Assembly (NCBI GenBank): GCA_030597645.1
Contig: JAUVRN010000145.1
Span: 1-5,812 of the forward strand
DNA from: Candidatus Zixiibacteriota bacterium
GTDB taxonomy: Bacteria > Zixibacteria > MSB-5A5 > JAUVRN01
Direction of reading: 5' to 3'
Length of the DNA stretch: 5,812 nt
The position numbers and the translations under genes were made by a program. Numbering within the stretch: position 1 is the first letter of the stretch; every line of letters begins with the position of its first letter. This document shows, piece after piece, positions 5,709-5,812 of the stretch. Below the pieces are notes generated by a model that saw only the letters and a list, made by a program, of their open reading frames with translations, was not told where the DNA came from and did not search any database.

Positions 5709-5812
5709 TCTTTGATCCCCAGCACCTTGCGCGTGTGGGCTATCAGGCCGCCGTCGTCGATGATGGCCTTGGCATAGCCTGTAAACGGTGGGAAAACATA
5801 GACTTGGGCCTT
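5705..5812 (-). CDS. C-terminal fragment, possible 3-isopropylmalate dehydratase small subunit (LeuD-like)
   Basis: The minus-strand frame enters from the window edge and runs 35 codons to a TGA at 5707-5705. The end reads VYVFPPFTGYAKAIIDDG, then GLIAHTRKVLGIKD. A proline-rich turn followed by an amphipathic helix and a G-G-L-I motif is the usual ending of the swivel domain of LeuD and related aconitase-family small subunits, which isomerise 2- to 3-isopropylmalate in leucine synthesis together with LeuC. No catalytic residues are visible in this short piece, so the match is tentative. It reads toward the c554-type gene with a 94-base gap. It looks like ordinary metabolism rather than part of the electron-transfer set. 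Confidence 0.42.
   Translation of the reverse strand, partial: KAQVYVFPPFTGYAKAIIDDGGLIAHTRKVLGIKD

Noticed and set aside
4999..5715. Open frame of 238 codons on the plus strand opposite the c554-type gene
   Set aside because: It starts inside the terminator hairpin and is antisense to a convincing signal-peptide tetraheme protein. Its leucine-rich look comes from reading the complement.
1..5812. tRNA, rRNA, CRISPR array, insertion sequence or phage elements
   Set aside because: No cloverleaf, regular repeat-spacer pattern, transposase-like frame or flanking direct and inverted repeats were seen on reading either strand.

Overview
This window is GC-rich bacterial DNA carrying a dense set of electron-transfer genes. 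Signal peptides, a predicted outer-membrane beta-barrel and 21 c-type heme motifs (20 CXXCH and one CX3CH, plus one odd CXCH) point to a Gram-negative bacterium that moves electrons across its envelope. The phylum cannot be fixed from these genes alone. It is probably an uncultured respiratory lineage with multiheme cytochromes.

Left part (1-507, minus strand): the first 29 codons of a probable cytochrome b and, upstream and overlapping it, a Rieske iron-sulfur protein gene. Together they look like the quinol-oxidising core of a bc-type complex. As written, the Rieske gene is broken: an in-frame TAG follows the first cluster motif (CTHLDC), and the cysteines of the second motif (normally C-x-C-H) are missing, although the rest of the C-terminus is intact and in frame. 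A good sigma70-like promoter and a G5 Shine-Dalgarno place its start at a TTG at 507.

Middle part (689-4919, plus strand, divergent from the Rieske gene): a heptaheme NapC/NirT-type inner-membrane cytochrome with three membrane spans, a secreted DmsE/MtrA-type decaheme cytochrome, and a beta-barrel protein most likely of MtrB/PioB type. In order these give a path from the quinone pool, across the periplasm and through the outer membrane: a porin-cytochrome conduit for extracellular electron transfer, either outward to minerals or other acceptors or inward from Fe(II)-like donors. No surface cytochrome (MtrC/OmcA type) is present before the terminator. The 508-688 divergent region holds candidate promoters for both directions and a canonical G-quadruplex motif that covers the ribosome-binding region of the NapC-like gene. 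The 189-base gap before the decaheme gene holds an operator-like inverted repeat.

Right part (4976-5812): a strong bidirectional terminator with a GCAA tetraloop separates the conduit operon from a convergent tetraheme cytochrome of the c554 type, which has its own likely promoter and signal peptide. At the edge lies the last 35 codons of a minus-strand gene whose tail resembles the small subunit or swivel domain of 3-isopropylmalate dehydratase, probably marking the end of the electron-transfer island.
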